Shown: piece after piece, positions 25,185-37,018 of the stretch | Position numbering within the stretch: position 1 is the first letter of the stretch | Layout of the letters: every line of letters begins with the position of its first letter | NCBI GenBank assembly: GCA_023213395.1 | Contig: CM041465.1 | Span: forward strand, 191,897,741 to 191,961,740 | Direction of reading: 5' to 3' | Source of the DNA: Cycas panzhihuaensis | Taxonomy: Eukaryota > Cycadophyta | DNA length: 64,000 bases | Program-made: the position numbers and the translations under genes | Notes under the pieces: generated by a model | The model's input: only the letters and a program-made list of their open reading frames with translations | Database searches by the model: none | Told to the model about the DNA's origin: nothing

Positions 25185-25522
25185 CTAATTATTTGCAATG
25201 ATGTCTTAATAGGTGACTATTCTTTATAAGAGAAAATATTAATATTTATATGGCAATATGCCCATGTTCCTTTGAAATGTTTTGACATATATATATTTTT
25301 TTATCTTTTGTCATTAACATCTACAGTTATAAGGGCATCCACTTATCGATCCCACTTGAAGAACTACCAATTAATGAATAGATATATTACCTGATGCATC
25401 ACATTCCTTGTTAATCTTGACAAAAGATTTTAGAGCTAAATAATGGTGGATTGATATTATATATAGTCTATTAATATACCAATGGTTCAATGTAGTTGAT
25501 ATGGTAGTGGAATATATTTATG
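25185..25522 (-). other. Interior of the non-coding LTR element beside the nested copia
   Basis: AT-rich DNA without a recognisable feature. It ends at the AGGCC target site and resumes at 35630. Confidence 0.5.
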
Positions 25523-25527
25523 AGGCC
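25523..25527. repeat. Target-site duplication AGGCC, left copy
   Basis: Identical to 35625-35629; both abut the LTRs of the 25528-35624 element. Confidence 0.88.
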
Positions 25528-25870
25528 TATTAATGTGGTAGTTGTTTATGAAGCCATTAGTTAATATTAATATGGTGGTTTAACTTAATTGTGATTAATG
25601 AAATGGTGTGAGATATGTAGAGGGTCACAACCCTCATCAATTACCACCTCTTGGAAGGATACAAAATCCTAAATCCCTTATATATTAACATCAAGCAAGT
25701 GGTAATCAATGTGATCTGTTGATCTTTGTGGTGGGGTTTTTCTCAAAAGGTCTTCCTATATAAATTTTATGTATTGTGCATCTGTATTCTATGTATATCT
25801 TATTTGCTTATTATGTATGGTAAAAGAAGTAGAATATAAACATGTATGTATGCATTCGTGTTCCTTAACA
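25528..25870 (+). repeat. 5' LTR
   Basis: It starts TATTAATGTGG (TG decayed to TA) and ends TTCCTTAACA. The partner is 35279-35624. It contains the GTGGGGTTTTTC...TTCC phrase shared with other LTRs in the window. Confidence 0.92.
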
Positions 25871-25883
25871 TGGTATCAAAGCC
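25871..25883 (+). other. Primer-binding site
   Basis: TGGTATCAAAGCC directly follows the LTR and fits initiator Met-tRNA with one or two changes. Confidence 0.9.
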
Positions 25884-26526
25884 ATAGGATCCTACACAAT
25901 TGAAGTCAAACGTTGGGTAGAGCAGTGAGATCATTGGTTGCTAGGTGATTCCATCAAACCCAAGAAGTTTCTTGAGAATCCATCTACTCTAATGACTTGT
26001 AGGAGCAGCCATAGTGATTAGTGGTGGTTGGGAAAGATAAAATTCACCTATCAACAAAGTAAAGGTGCATTTGGAGTCCAAATTTAGACATTCAAGCCAT
26101 ATTTGTGGTGTGAGTTAACTTGTTGGGGGTCATCTAAAATTAGTTGGTGATTTGTAGTAGTGATTGAAGCCAGGGGAGCATGTTTTAATGGTGGTTCAGA
26201 AGTGGTGAGGACAACCATGACTATATACAAGTCAATAAGTCTTAATATAACACCATAAAATTCAATGTATAAATATCCTTTTAATATCAAACAATGTATT
26301 TCTCATTTGAGAGTGAGATTAGGGCCTTTGGTTGGTATTTTTTACTCTTAATATGGGTGTTGGATAGTGTATGTAGTTGTAGCAGTGACCATTTAATGAG
26401 TTTTGGCTTTTCGTTGAGTTACGGCATCATTGCTTAAATGTCTGACCCTTCACTCACATCTATGAAAGTGACTAAAGCTTAGAGCAACCATTTTAGTTCT
26501 AGTTGGGCTATGTATTAGCATACTTA
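25884..26526 (+). other. 5' leader of the 25528-35624 copia
   Basis: Untranslated leader with no domain. It runs into the left arm of the palindrome. Confidence 0.6.
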
Positions 26527-28025
26527 CCAACTACAAATAGTCATAAGTTAGCTTTAATTTGTATTAAGGCACAGATGACCTATGAGAATTTGCAGTAATT
26601 ACCTCTTATATATTTTTGCTATTGATACTTAGAGATTTTAATCGACACATTTTGGATTATTTTTACTAAGTTTAGAACCTTAGTAAATTAAATTAATCAT
26701 GTACTTTGTGATTTAATCACGTGTTGAGCTGTGGGTGAATAGACATATAAAAAAATCATATTTCTAAGAATATGCCTTTTGGTATATTCTCATTATAAAG
26801 TGACTTTAGAAAAAGGCCTTTGAAGCATTGATATTTAATATATTTTATTTTTTAAGTATTGTGAAGTATTTTGGAGAGATATATAATCATTTTTTGAGTT
26901 ATTTGTTGTGTGGATCTAACTTAGAAGATTGTACACCCTATATTGTGTTGAGATTCCTTTATTTTTTAGCATCGTAATTCTTTTCTAAGCCTTTCTTGAG
27001 ATTTTTGAGGATGTTTTTGGAGCCTGTTAGTGAGGGGTGAACAATTGGTAAGCCGCTCCAATGTGTATAGTCATTGTTTTGCATTCCCCAATGAATGTGC
27101 CTAAGAAGGAGGTGATCACAATGGTGTACGTTTTGTTTAGAAGACTATAAGTTTACTAGTCTAAAAGATTATAAGTTTACTAGTCTAGTGATATTAACTT
27201 GTGTCTTAAAGTTTATTTCTTGAGATGGAATATTTGATGCCCAAAGCTATCTTTAGTGATAAAATTGTTATCTTTATTTGTTAAAATTGTTATCACTAAA
27301 GATAGCTTTGGGCATCAAATATTCCATCTCAAGAAATAAACTTTAACACACAAGTTAATATCACTAGACTAGTAAACTTATAATTTTTTAGACTAGTAAA
27401 CTTATAGTCTTCTAAACAAAACATACACCATTGTGATCACCTCCTTCTTAGGCACATTCATTGGGGAATGCAGAACAATGTCTATACACATTGGAGCGGC
27501 TTACCAATTGTTCACCCCTCAATAACAGGCTCCAAAAACATCCTCAAAAATCTCAAGAAAGGCTTAGAAAAGAATTACGATGCTAAAAAATAAAGGAATC
27601 TCAACACAATATAGGGTGTACAATCTTCTAAGTTAGATCCACACAACAAATAACTCAAAAAATGATTATATATCTCTCCAAAATACTTCACAATACTTAA
27701 AAAATAAAATATATTAAATATCAATGCTTCAAAGGCCTTTTTCTAAAGTCACTTTATAATGAGAATATACCAAAAGGCATATTCTTAGAAATATGATTTT
27801 TTTATATGTCTATTCACCCACAGCTCAACACGTGATTAAATCACAAAGTACATGATTAATTTAATTTACTAAGGTTCTAAACTTAGTAAAAATAATCCAA
27901 AATGTGTCAATTAAAATCTCTAAGTATCAATAGCAAAAATATATAAGAGGTAATTACTGCAAATTCTCATAGGTCATCTGTGCCTTAATACAAATTAAAG
28001 CTAACTTATGACTATTTGTAGTTGG
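26527..28025. repeat. Long inverted repeat: 736-bp arms, 27-bp spacer
   Basis: The left arm (26527-27262) and right arm (27290-28025) are reverse complements of equal length. By eye I count seven mismatches and no gaps, about 99% identity. Spacer 27263-27289 is AT-rich. Several of the mismatches are C-to-T type (for example TACG against TATG and AATCGACA against AATTGACA). No target-site duplication at the outer ends and no transposase or LTR motif were found. The flank left of the outer edge (TTAGCATACTTA) resembles the complement of the right flank only weakly. A transcript from the upstream LTR would fold into a hairpin of over 700 bp. Confidence 0.95.
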
Positions 28026-28725
28026 TCAGCAATATTAATATTGCTAACGAATCAACTTTAGGTAATTACTAAGACAAAAGTGAATGTAATCTACTTAACC
28101 ATAAAGAATGTGTGTGACTTGAGGAGAAGTAATTTATGGCTATCAAATTGTTGAAATTGTCATTAGTGCTAGACTAGAGGGCTTTGGTTTATAACCTAGG
28201 TTAATTAGATGAAATCTAAGAAAAATTATATGGGACTTTTGAGAAAATAGAGATGAATAGACATCTGGCCTTAATGTTAAAGAGCTTCTCAATTCTAGAG
28301 TATTAAATGAGACCAACATAAGTTCCTCCCTAAATAATATCACTAACTTGAGGAATAAGCTAGAAGAGTTAAAGCCAAATTTGATCAATGATATACTTTT
28401 GTTTATGATAATTATGTTAAAGTTGCCAGTTACTTTTACCACCTTTTAGACCATTTATGGTAGAGATAAGGTAATGGAGGTAGAGACATTTGATAGCATA
28501 AATAATCATATTCTAATAGTGAATGCCAAGTTAAAACATCATGGGATGCTTAGAGGTTCCAAGTTGAGTCAGGCCAGCCATAAAGATGTAGAGGAGAGAG
28601 GCCATTCTAGAGGAGAAGTTCATACAAATATTTGGGGAAGACTCTCAAGAAAAGAAGAAATTCAATGATAAATATAACTATTGCAAGAAGGAAGGCCACA
28701 TAGAAAAGAATTATTGGTTCAAGAG
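28026..28725 (+). pseudogene. Copia gag remnant
   Basis: Legible pieces include NETNISSSLNNITNLRNKLEE (frame near 28305-28370), the open frame 28474-28668 (EVETFDSINNHILIV, KLKHHGMLRGSKLSQAS) and a zinc-knuckle remnant YNYCKKEGHIEKNYW at about 28675-28715. In it the first and last Cys of C-x2-C-x4-H-x4-C are both Tyr. This is a UBN2-type copia gag C-terminal half; the N-terminal half is unreadable or was displaced by the palindrome. Confidence 0.75.
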
Positions 28726-28839
28726 ATAGGACTAACACAAAGTTAGCTAAGATAATAAAAGGAAGAGCATTGCAGCACATAGTGTCAAAGTGTCAGCCTT
28801 GTCAGTGGAGTTAAGTCAGAGAGACTATTAAATTTTGGA

Positions 28840-29105
28840 CTCTTAAGCATAGAAGCATATCTCTTTGTAAAAACAAAACTTTGATACATGGAGTGAAAAT
28901 CATAGTGGTATGAAGATCATCCTTGGAGATGCTCGTGTGTTGCTAGTGGAAGGTGTTGGCAAAGTTTCCTTAGCAGGTGGTAAGTTTTCAAGGGTCTATT
29001 ATGTATCCAAGATATAATTAAATTTGCTTTCATCCCAAGAAATCTGTAAACAAAGAATGAAGGTAGAGCTTTATTATGATAGGTATCTGGAGTTGCACCT
29101 CTGGG
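28840..29105 (+). pseudogene. Copia protease remnant
   Basis: The reading FDTWSENHSGMKIILGD, GKVSLAGGKFSRVYYVSKI and SSQEICKQRMKVELYYDRYL matches the region after the active site of copia protease. The Asp-Ser-Gly site itself is not clearly legible. It breaks off at about 29105, where unrelated sequence starts. Confidence 0.72.
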
Positions 29106-32100
29106 GGGGTCACTATACTTGAACGAGATCAAGCCAAAATGACTAACGGTTATGGTGGCTATGGACCTACGATAGTAAGGGAAAGAGATCACACACAAAG
29201 GGCATTTGTGTGTTAGAACGCAGGTTTGAGGACCTGCAAATGGCACGCAGACTCCTTTAGGGTAATTCTTCCTCAATTTTGGAGTGATGGGTGTAAGAGG
29301 GATCTTCTCAGGTTCCTAAGTAACCTCAATGGGGGCCCTCCCACCCTTGGATGGCTGAAGGAGGGAGGAAGGAAGCAAGGGAATAGCTCCTCGCATGAAG
29401 GGGTGACGAAGGGAGTGATCTTTAGCAAGGAAGGAGAGAAACCCATGTATAAGCCTAAGGCGGCTTGCAACGTGAGTAGACAAGAGAGTGATTGGTTTCA
29501 CACACTAAGCATCGACCCAAGGACTAAACCTAGGAGGTCTAACTTAGGAAAACAAAGAAAGAAAGGGAAAATAATCTTGAGAGGAGGTGCTCTCAAGGGG
29601 TTCCAAACCTAAGGGGGTTCTAGGTATGATGGGTTGAAAAAGGAGGTTGTCCTATGTTTGTCATTGTTTTGTTATGTAATATAGAGATATAAGGTGGAAA
29701 TATAGTGCTTGTGTTTAAAAGAAATGACTTTTAAAAGAAAGAAGATAATGCACTCTTTCTCTCTCTCTCTCTCTAGATGCAACCTCACTCTCTTTGTTCT
29801 TGCAAATGCAAAGAAAGAAATCAAGTTGATTGCCAAACAAGTGAAAAGCTTATGCAAGGGATGCAAAGTTATTTCGTGATATGCAATGAGGTGATAAGAG
29901 TGTGTGTAGATGAGTGCCTAATCCACCTTGCCTAAATCTTGGTAGGGGTGAAGGCCTATATGAAAGAGGGTAACATGTGGGGGATATATGTGCCAAAAGA
30001 AGGGGTAAGCACCTATTGGTGCAGGCTGCCTAGATCCTCAACTATATGAGTTGAAATGGGCAAACATGGAACAACAAGCAAAGTGCAAAAATAACATGAA
30101 TCATTTCCTTTTCCTTTTGTCTAAGGGTACTCAAAAAAAAAGGGGGGGGGGAATAAGGGTAAGAGTTTGAAGGCTAGGGAGAGAGATGTACCCAGAAATG
30201 TGATGGCCGGAGTAGCACTACCCTCACCACTCTTACAATCCTCACCCTTTTCCTTGCCACAGATGATGCAACGGAAGGAATGCCGACGAAGAGAGAGGGC
30301 TTCCTTACCTTCCCTCGAAACTGAAGGAAAAAAAGAAATGTGGAGAAAGGAAATGTAAACACTAAAGCAACTTTATTTTACAATCTTTGAGTGCAAGAAA
30401 GATAACTATTGAGCGGAAGAGAAGTGTATCTAGGACAAAGTCCTTGCTTACTCCAAATGTAGGGGAAACCTGTACCAACAGAGCTCGCCCTTTCTCAAGG
30501 GGCACCAAACACATGTAGGACAAGTATGTGAAAGGAAAGGTAGCAAGATGCGCTTAATCTCTATTGAAAGAAATGCATGCAATGTTAAGGTTGTTCCATA
30601 TGTCACATATATTGTTAAATGTGTGATGTGGGAGATGGAGGGAAGACAGAGAGGAAGGACAGCTAGCCTCGGAATGGCTAACCCCCTGAATCTAGGATGC
30701 TCCACGATGTCCCCAAGCACCAAGACGAAAGGGTAATGGGGAATGAAATAACCCGATAACAAATGCAAACAAGTTTCTAAAAAAATGAGAAAAAATGGCA
30801 AGAGACATTATAAATGTTGCCAATATTGCAAAAGTTACAAAGTGCAACTTTTGCAGGCTTTCTGTAAGAATTAAACTAAAACATAAGAAGGATATGGAGT
30901 GGGGTTGAAACCCTAGCCATGTAGGATTTGTGATGTTGGTTGCAAATGCAACAATGGGATACCTACACTGTTGCCAGCAAAGATCTTCTCTTCAATGGTT
31001 CTTTTGGAAACCAAGGGAGATATGGAGAAGGAAATGGGAGGAGAGAAGAGGCCTGCCCTTGAGGAGAAGGCGCATTGGGTGTAGGACCCTACCTATAGCT
31101 TCTTTTGCTCTCTGTATAATCCTCTTCCTTGATGCCTCCTTAAGGAACCCAAAGTGAACCAAGAGAGGAGTGCAGACAGGCCAAGAAAAAAGGAGGGTTT
31201 GCCTCTCGTTGCAATAAGAAGAAAGAAAGTAACTTGATGGAGAAAGTACTGGTAGAAGAGTATCTATATTGCTAAAAAAAAAGGGAAATCAAAGGACTAA
31301 TTTGAGAGTACCTAGTAAGGGCAGATCTGAAGTAGATCTACCTGCCAAACCAGGTGAGGAAGAAGATCCTTTAGGGTTTGTTAGAAGAAACCCTAGTGAT
31401 GCAGCCAATGGAGACAAAACCTTAAGCAACAAAGGAGACCTAGAACTTGGTGAAGCATTTGAAGCATAATCTTTCCTCAACTAGCCTCGTTGTAGACCTG
31501 CAACCTATATGTCTTGAGTTGTAAGGGGTTGATAGTTGGCTGGGACTTAGGTACATCAAAACTTGAGTTTATTACAGGGCATTTTGGAGAAGATAGTAGT
31601 GAAAAGTCAAGGAGAGAGTATGAAATGAGGTGACTTTTGGGTTTTTAAACCCAACCCTAGCTCAATTGAGCGATTAGGGTTTGGCATGGGTGGGAACCAA
31701 GTTACTGCCATGTGGTAATTTTATAATAAATGTGAAATTAGCTGTGACAATTTAAAAAATGGCTATGAACAATCGTCCCATGGTAAATTTAGCGGTACTG
31801 TGAAGTTTGCAGTGGTACTGTGAAGTTTACTACGGTGTAGAAGAAACAAAGGAAAAAAGAAAAAGGAGGGGGCTCGAAAGGTCCAAAAAGAGGGAATCTT
31901 AGGCCCTAAGGAGGCATGGTGCAGTGTTCGAGTGGCAACAAGGGTTATAGGACTTAGAGGGGCCACAACAAGTAAGCAATGATGGTAAAAGATTCCCAAA
32001 AGAGCTACAAAGGTGGATGCAGGGTGACAAACATGCCTAAGCGAGGTGCTAGGGGTCATGTCGTGCTAGTGGATGATGTGGTATAGGCTATAGAAGCCAA

Positions 32101-32355
32101 AAGGTACTTGGGGATATCATGGAGACATGATGGAGGGTTGTGGAGTGCCATGGGATATGTATCCCTAGATCGTCATAAGCTAAAAAAAATGTTGGGATGC
32201 AATATGGTCAGGTAATAAATGCATAGTGATCATACAATCAATCAATCAAAATACAATGTAGGTAAAGTACCTCAATCCATCTTTTCTAAAACTAACAGGG
32301 GAAGGGATAGAAGCATACCTGAACTTACCTGAGTCGACTCACCCATGTCCATTCT
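29106..32355. mobile_element. Unclassified insertion, less AT-rich, interrupting the copia protease/integrase region
   Basis: The copia reading stops near 29105 and resumes near 32360, so about 3.25 kb was inserted. The block is clearly richer in G and C than its surroundings. It has purine-rich runs, a (TC)n tract at 29754-29774, and an A9G10-type homopolymer pair near 30132-30151. A short direct duplication sits near 31796-31829 (GTACTGTGAAGTTT twice). It carries several mid-length frames on both strands (for example 29226-29612, 30448-30801 and 31269-31469), none with a known domain. No LTR pair, terminal inverted repeat, poly-A tail or target duplication was recognised. It could be a solo LTR of a large element, a non-autonomous element or a captured fragment. 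Confidence 0.6.
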
Positions 32356-32800
32356 TAATAGTCGAGAAACAATATCTAATTAAGGATCCAAGCAAAATTT
32401 CTTTATCATTACTACTAGGAAGGTTAGAGATAACTTTTGGGTGTTTGAGAAATTTTAATCCTAGAATAAGTTATATGCTTTTGTTGCTAGTGCGAATGAT
32501 GTGAGCAAGTTATAACATGATTCCCTAAGTCACCTTAATTACAAAAGCATTGCACTACTAAAAAGGATAAAAATTGTGGAAGGGTTACTATTTGTTTTAT
32601 ATTCAAATGGTGTTTGTAAAGGGTGCATATATGGGAAGCGTCATCACTATCGTTTTGTTTGAGATAATACCTGAAGAGCCAAGAAGAAGCTTAAGCTTGC
32701 GTATATAGAGCAAAACCTTCAATATCAAGAGCTTAGTACACCTGAGTGTTTGTGGATGATTATACCATGAAGGCTTGGGTATGTTTCTTAAAGAATAAAT
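32356..32800 (+). pseudogene. Copia GAG-pre-integrase remnant
   Basis: The reading RDNFWVFEKF, YAFVASANDVSKL, HDSLSHLNYKSIALLKR and CKGCIYGKRHHYRF is the standard copia segment with the integrase HHCC zinc motif. Stops replace Trp at several places. It joins the protease remnant that ends at 29105. Confidence 0.85.
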
Positions 32801-33640
32801 TAGATGTGCTTGATTGCTTTTGTGACTGGAAAGCAAATGTAGAAAATGAAAATGATAAGAAGATAAGACATTAAGAAGTAATAATGGTAAGGAATATAAT
32901 AATCATACATTTAATTAGCTATGTTGGGATCATAGTACAAGACAAGAGTTTACTATCCTATATATCTAACAATAAAATAGTGCTGTAGAAAGGAAAAATC
33001 ATATTGTGATAGAGATGGCAAGGTGTATGATACACTCAAGAAACTTAACATCGATATTTTGGGCAGAGGCTATGCCAACTACAATTTACATTTTGAATTG
33101 GGTACCTAATCAAGTAGTTTAAAGCATGACCCCTAAAGAAAAATAGATCGATCATAAACCTATCATTAGCCATTTGAAAATATTTGAGTGTATTAGATAT
33201 ACACACATCTTAGACAACAATAAAAAAAAGCTAGATTACAAGAATTTAAAGTATATTTTTATGGGGTATTTAATCAAAATAAAGCTTATAGACTTTGAGA
33301 TCCATAGGGGAGAAATATCATGATTAGTTGGGATGTCAAATTTGATGAGTTATCAACATATCATGTTGAGAAATCATCAGAATAGTATTTTTGCCTCCTA
33401 TTACTTCCATTCTCAAACTCATCAGCCAAAGAGAATGATAAGCCGGTCGTTGAAATTCATGAGGAAGTTAGGCCAAGTGGAGCAAGTAATAATGAGAAGT
33501 TATCACATAAAGAAGTACCTTCAACACCAAGTTCTTCTATACTATTATGGGTAAGGAAGATGATGGAGGATTCTCTAGTGGTGATGCATACCCTTGCTGA
33601 TGACAGGAGAATAAGAAGTTAATCTACTACTCAAACTCTA
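32801..33640 (+). pseudogene. Copia integrase remnant
   Basis: TLRSNNGKEYNNHTFN (about 32865-32910) marks the second catalytic region, with Asp replaced by Asn at codon 32880-32882. The catalytic Glu persists in SAVERKNHIVIEMARCM (about 32970-33030). FWAEAMPTTIYILNWVPN and KNLKYIFMGYL follow. The first-Asp region is not legible. Multiple frame changes are needed to read it. Confidence 0.82.
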
Positions 33641-35268
33641 TTAGTCAACACCAACAACACAAGTGATCTTAATTCATATGATGAAGTGAAATGTGATCCA
33701 TGATGGAGAGTTGCAATAGAATAGGAGTATGGTTCGCTCATGAAGAATGAGACATAGGATTTGGTTCCACTCCCTTTGATAAAGAACCTTACTGGATATA
33801 AGTGGGTATACAAGACTAAGTTTCATTCCAATGGAGAAGTGGACAAGTACAAGGCCAGGCTTATCACTTAACAGTTTAAGTAGAAGAAAGGAATTGATTA
33901 TAAGGATACATTTTCACTAGCCTCTAAGATAACAATTATTTATTTGATGGTTTCCTTAACAACTACTTATGGTTGGGAGTTACACCAAATGAACATCAAG
34001 TTCATATTTCTTAATGGGGATCTAAAGAAGGAGATTTATATATCATAACCTCTATGATTCATTAAGAAAGGCTAAGAGCATCTTATATGCTAATTAAAGA
34101 AATCACTCTATGGCCTAAAACAAGCATCTCATGCTAAGTATGACAAGATTGATGCCAAGTTGAAAGTTGAAGGATTTGTTGTTTTTGATCTTGACCTGAA
34201 TCTGTATGTGAAAAGGAGAGGGACCTCAATAGTAACTATTGTGTTGTATAGATGATTTACTCATCGAAGGCAACTGCAATAAGACTATTGTAGGAGTCCA
34301 GTCTGATTTAGGAGTTACTTTTGAAATGATAGACCTTGAGTAGCTTCACTACTTCTTAGATATTCAAGTCAAGTGGATGGAAGATCAGATCAAGTTGTTA
34401 TAGAAACAATATATGAAGAACTTCTTGGAGAACTCTAGGCTATAAGATTGCAAGTTAGCTGCAACACCATATGTTAAGGGCATAAGATTGTAAAAAGATA
34501 TGGCCAAACCCTTTGTAGATAGAACAAAGCACCATTAACTAATAGGTAATCTAATTTATTTGACTTATACCATACCAAATATTACTTATGATATTGGATT
34601 AGTTTCCTAATATATGCAAAATTCTTAGGAACCATATTATATGACTGTAAAGTAAATTATGAAGTACTTGAAGGGGACACTCAATCATAGTCTCAAATAC
34701 CATTGTGGTGAGGAGAATTGATGTTGATTGGAGAGGAGACTCTAATGATTAGAAGTCCACTACTAGATACATCTTTAGTGTCAGTAATGGATTTATTTTG
34801 TGGTAGTTAAAGAAGCAACAAATAATGATACTATCTTTTACAGAGGTAGACTATTAAGGACTCTGTGCTAGTGCAAAAGAAGCAATATGGTTGTAAGGTC
34901 TCTTGTAAGTTCTTAGAGTTTCAAATAGTTATATGATTATTTTTATTAATAATTAGACTACCATTCACTTATTTATGAATCTAAAGTTTCATGCTCGCAT
35001 GAAGCACATTGAGATATAACACCACTACATTTGTGAACAGATCAAGTTGGGGAAGCTACATGTTAACTATTATCTAAGCAAATACTAATTTATGAATATC
35101 TTCACGAAAGTACTTATTAAAAATCAATTCACAAAGATGCACACTGGATTAGGACTCACTGATGTTATCCTTGAGGGAGGATATATCTACAAGGATGAAG
35201 AAGCAAGATAGTTCCTACCTTTGTGATAACACAATTGCTACAGGTTATAGGTTTTCTACATTCATATT
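33641..35268 (+). pseudogene. Copia RT and RNase H remnant
   Basis: Landmarks are GYKWVYKTKFHSNGEVDKYKA (about 33795-33858), [32 protein letters not shown], a catalytic-box remnant CIDDLLIEGN near 34245-34275, MIDLE and HYFLDIQVK, and ITYDIGL. RNase H debris runs to 35200 with a late ILIYEYLHEST, comparable to the usual ADIFTK region. At least four frame changes and many stops occur. Confidence 0.85.
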
Positions 35269-35278
35269 AAGAGGGGAT
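35269..35278 (+). other. Polypurine tract
   Basis: AAGAGGGGAT directly precedes the TGTTAACATGG start of the right LTR. Confidence 0.88.
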
Positions 35279-35624
35279 GTTAACATGGCAGTTGTTTGTT
35301 AAGCCACTAGTTAATATTAATGTGGTAGTTTAACTTAATTATGATTAACGAAATGGTATGAGATATGTAAAGGGTCACAACCCTTATCGATTGACATCCC
35401 TTGGAAGGATATAAAATCCTATAGCCCTTTTATATTCACATCAAGCAAGTGGTAATTAATGTGATCTATTGATCTTTGTGGTGGATTTTTTTTTTGAAAG
35501 GGCTTCCCATGTAAATCCTGTGTACAGTGCATTTGTATTATATGTATATCTTATTTACTTGTTGTGTATAGTAAAATATTCTACGAAATATAAACATGTA
35601 TGTATGCATTCATGTTCCTTAGCA
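35279..35624 (+). repeat. 3' LTR
   Basis: This partner of 25528-25870 starts TGTTAACATGG and ends CCTTAGCA. AGGCC follows. Confidence 0.92.
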
Positions 35625-35629
35625 AGGCC
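35625..35629. repeat. Target-site duplication AGGCC, right copy
   Basis: Identical to 25523-25527. Confidence 0.88.
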
Positions 35630-36756
35630 CAACATTTAAGCGAAATATATTTATCTTACATCGGTATATATATGGAAGCTATCAAATTTGTATGGATATT
35701 TTCATAAAAATATCTCTATCTTTGTGTTGTAAAAATAAACATAAACATATTCACCTTTGTGACTAATATTCACCAAGTAGGTGATTAGTATATAAGGTGA
35801 TTAATATAATATATTTATGTACTTTTTATTTCCTCTATGACTTAATGGAGGTAGGTGTATATTTTTTGCTAGCATTCTCCATGATTCCTGTTGGTTTTCT
35901 TCATAAATAAGCATGGAGGTAGGTGATTGTTATGAAATAACATGATATTAGTAAATTGAATGTGTGTTATTAATGTGGCTTGAAGTAATTAACCTATAAT
36001 ATGCCCCTAGCTTGGCACATATTCCTTTTTCAAGCAAATGCTCATGTATTCCTTATTCAAGATAATGATTCGTAGGTATTCCTTATTCCCTTTAATGATT
36101 GTGCACTATGAATGGAGTAGGTGCTTTATATCTAAGAGTTGTCAATAATATATGGCATGTATATGCAAGGTTAATTATTTAAAAGTAATATATAGTGAGA
36201 ATTCTTTACCAATACTAATCTTGTTGACGTCATCATTATCACATTATCCTTGCCAATATTACCACCTTAGGCTAATTATTTACTAACATTGATTTGTATT
36301 TTATAATTTATTATTTGCTTACATATTCTCTCTCTTGATTTATTTTATTATCAATATGCTTCTATACATATTCAATGATATAATCATAAGTCAACGAATA
36401 TTCCACAATGGGAGCCTTATTAATCCCAAGGGTAGTTTTTCGTTTTGTATGTGTTTATTTATTTTAATTATAAGGATTTATTTTCTCTTTTCCTTTTGTA
36501 TGTCAGAATTTACTGATATAACAATGCCAAGATGTGATGTTTTGTTTTATTCTTCCATGTGTATCATGTTTATTTTTACATTTTTACTATAAACTTTTAA
36601 TGGTATGAGGCAAGGATGTGATGTTCTAGATAGGTAAGGATGTACTAATTAGACATGAGAGATGACAAGATTTCAATTGTATATAATGGAAGATATAATA
36701 GGAGATATTAAGCGAGGGATGATTATTAGATTGTTGAAGTGTCAAGAATCAAATTA
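35630..36756 (-). other. Interior of the non-coding LTR element, right part
   Basis: No gag or pol motif on either strand. The 36335-36592 frame is hydrophobic but has no known match. Confidence 0.5.
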
Positions 36757-36767
36757 CTCTAATACCA
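36757..36767 (-). other. Primer-binding site of the non-coding LTR element
   Basis: On the minus strand TGGTATTAGAG lies two bases from the LTR, the Met-tRNA type with one change. Confidence 0.7.
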
Positions 36768-36769
36768 CT

Positions 36770-37018
36770 TGTAGTAGATATGGCATCCACTACCAAAATT
36801 AAAAGGTAAATTTGATAAATATTTTTGCATTAAATAAATATACATATCACATTTAATATAATTTAATAAATATATATTTTATTGAATTGAATTAAATGTG
36901 ATATATTTATATGATTTTAGGGTTGTATTTATACCAATGATGCACCCCTTTATGAGAAGTTGTGACTATTAATAACTAACATATTAATATTAATTCATTG
37001 GTTACAAGGCTTTCAATA
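36770..37018 (-). repeat. 5' LTR of the non-coding LTR element
   Basis: This partner of 23298-23509 has its TG end on the minus strand decayed to TA (TATTGAAAGCC) and an intact CA end (CTACTACA). Confidence 0.78.

Larger units (their letters stand above)
25528..35624 (+). mobile_element. Ty1/copia element (plus strand) with palindrome and foreign insertion
   Basis: LTRs of about 343 and 346 bp (25528-25870 and 35279-35624) are flanked by a perfect AGGCC duplication. The primer site TGGTATCAAAGCC follows the left LTR and the purine tract AAGAGGGGAT precedes the right one. Gag, protease, GAG-pre-integrase, integrase, RT and RNase H follow in copia order but are heavily decayed. Two blocks expand the element to 10.1 kb: a 1.5-kb palindrome in the leader (26527-28025) and a block of about 3.25 kb between protease and GAG-pre-integrase (about 29106-32355). 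The LTRs differ at roughly one base in seven by eye, so the insertion is old. Confidence 0.93.

Noticed and set aside
29226-29612. 128-codon plus-strand frame in the unclassified insertion, basic in composition
   Set aside because: No known domain. Other frames of similar length occur on both strands of this less AT-rich block, as expected by chance.
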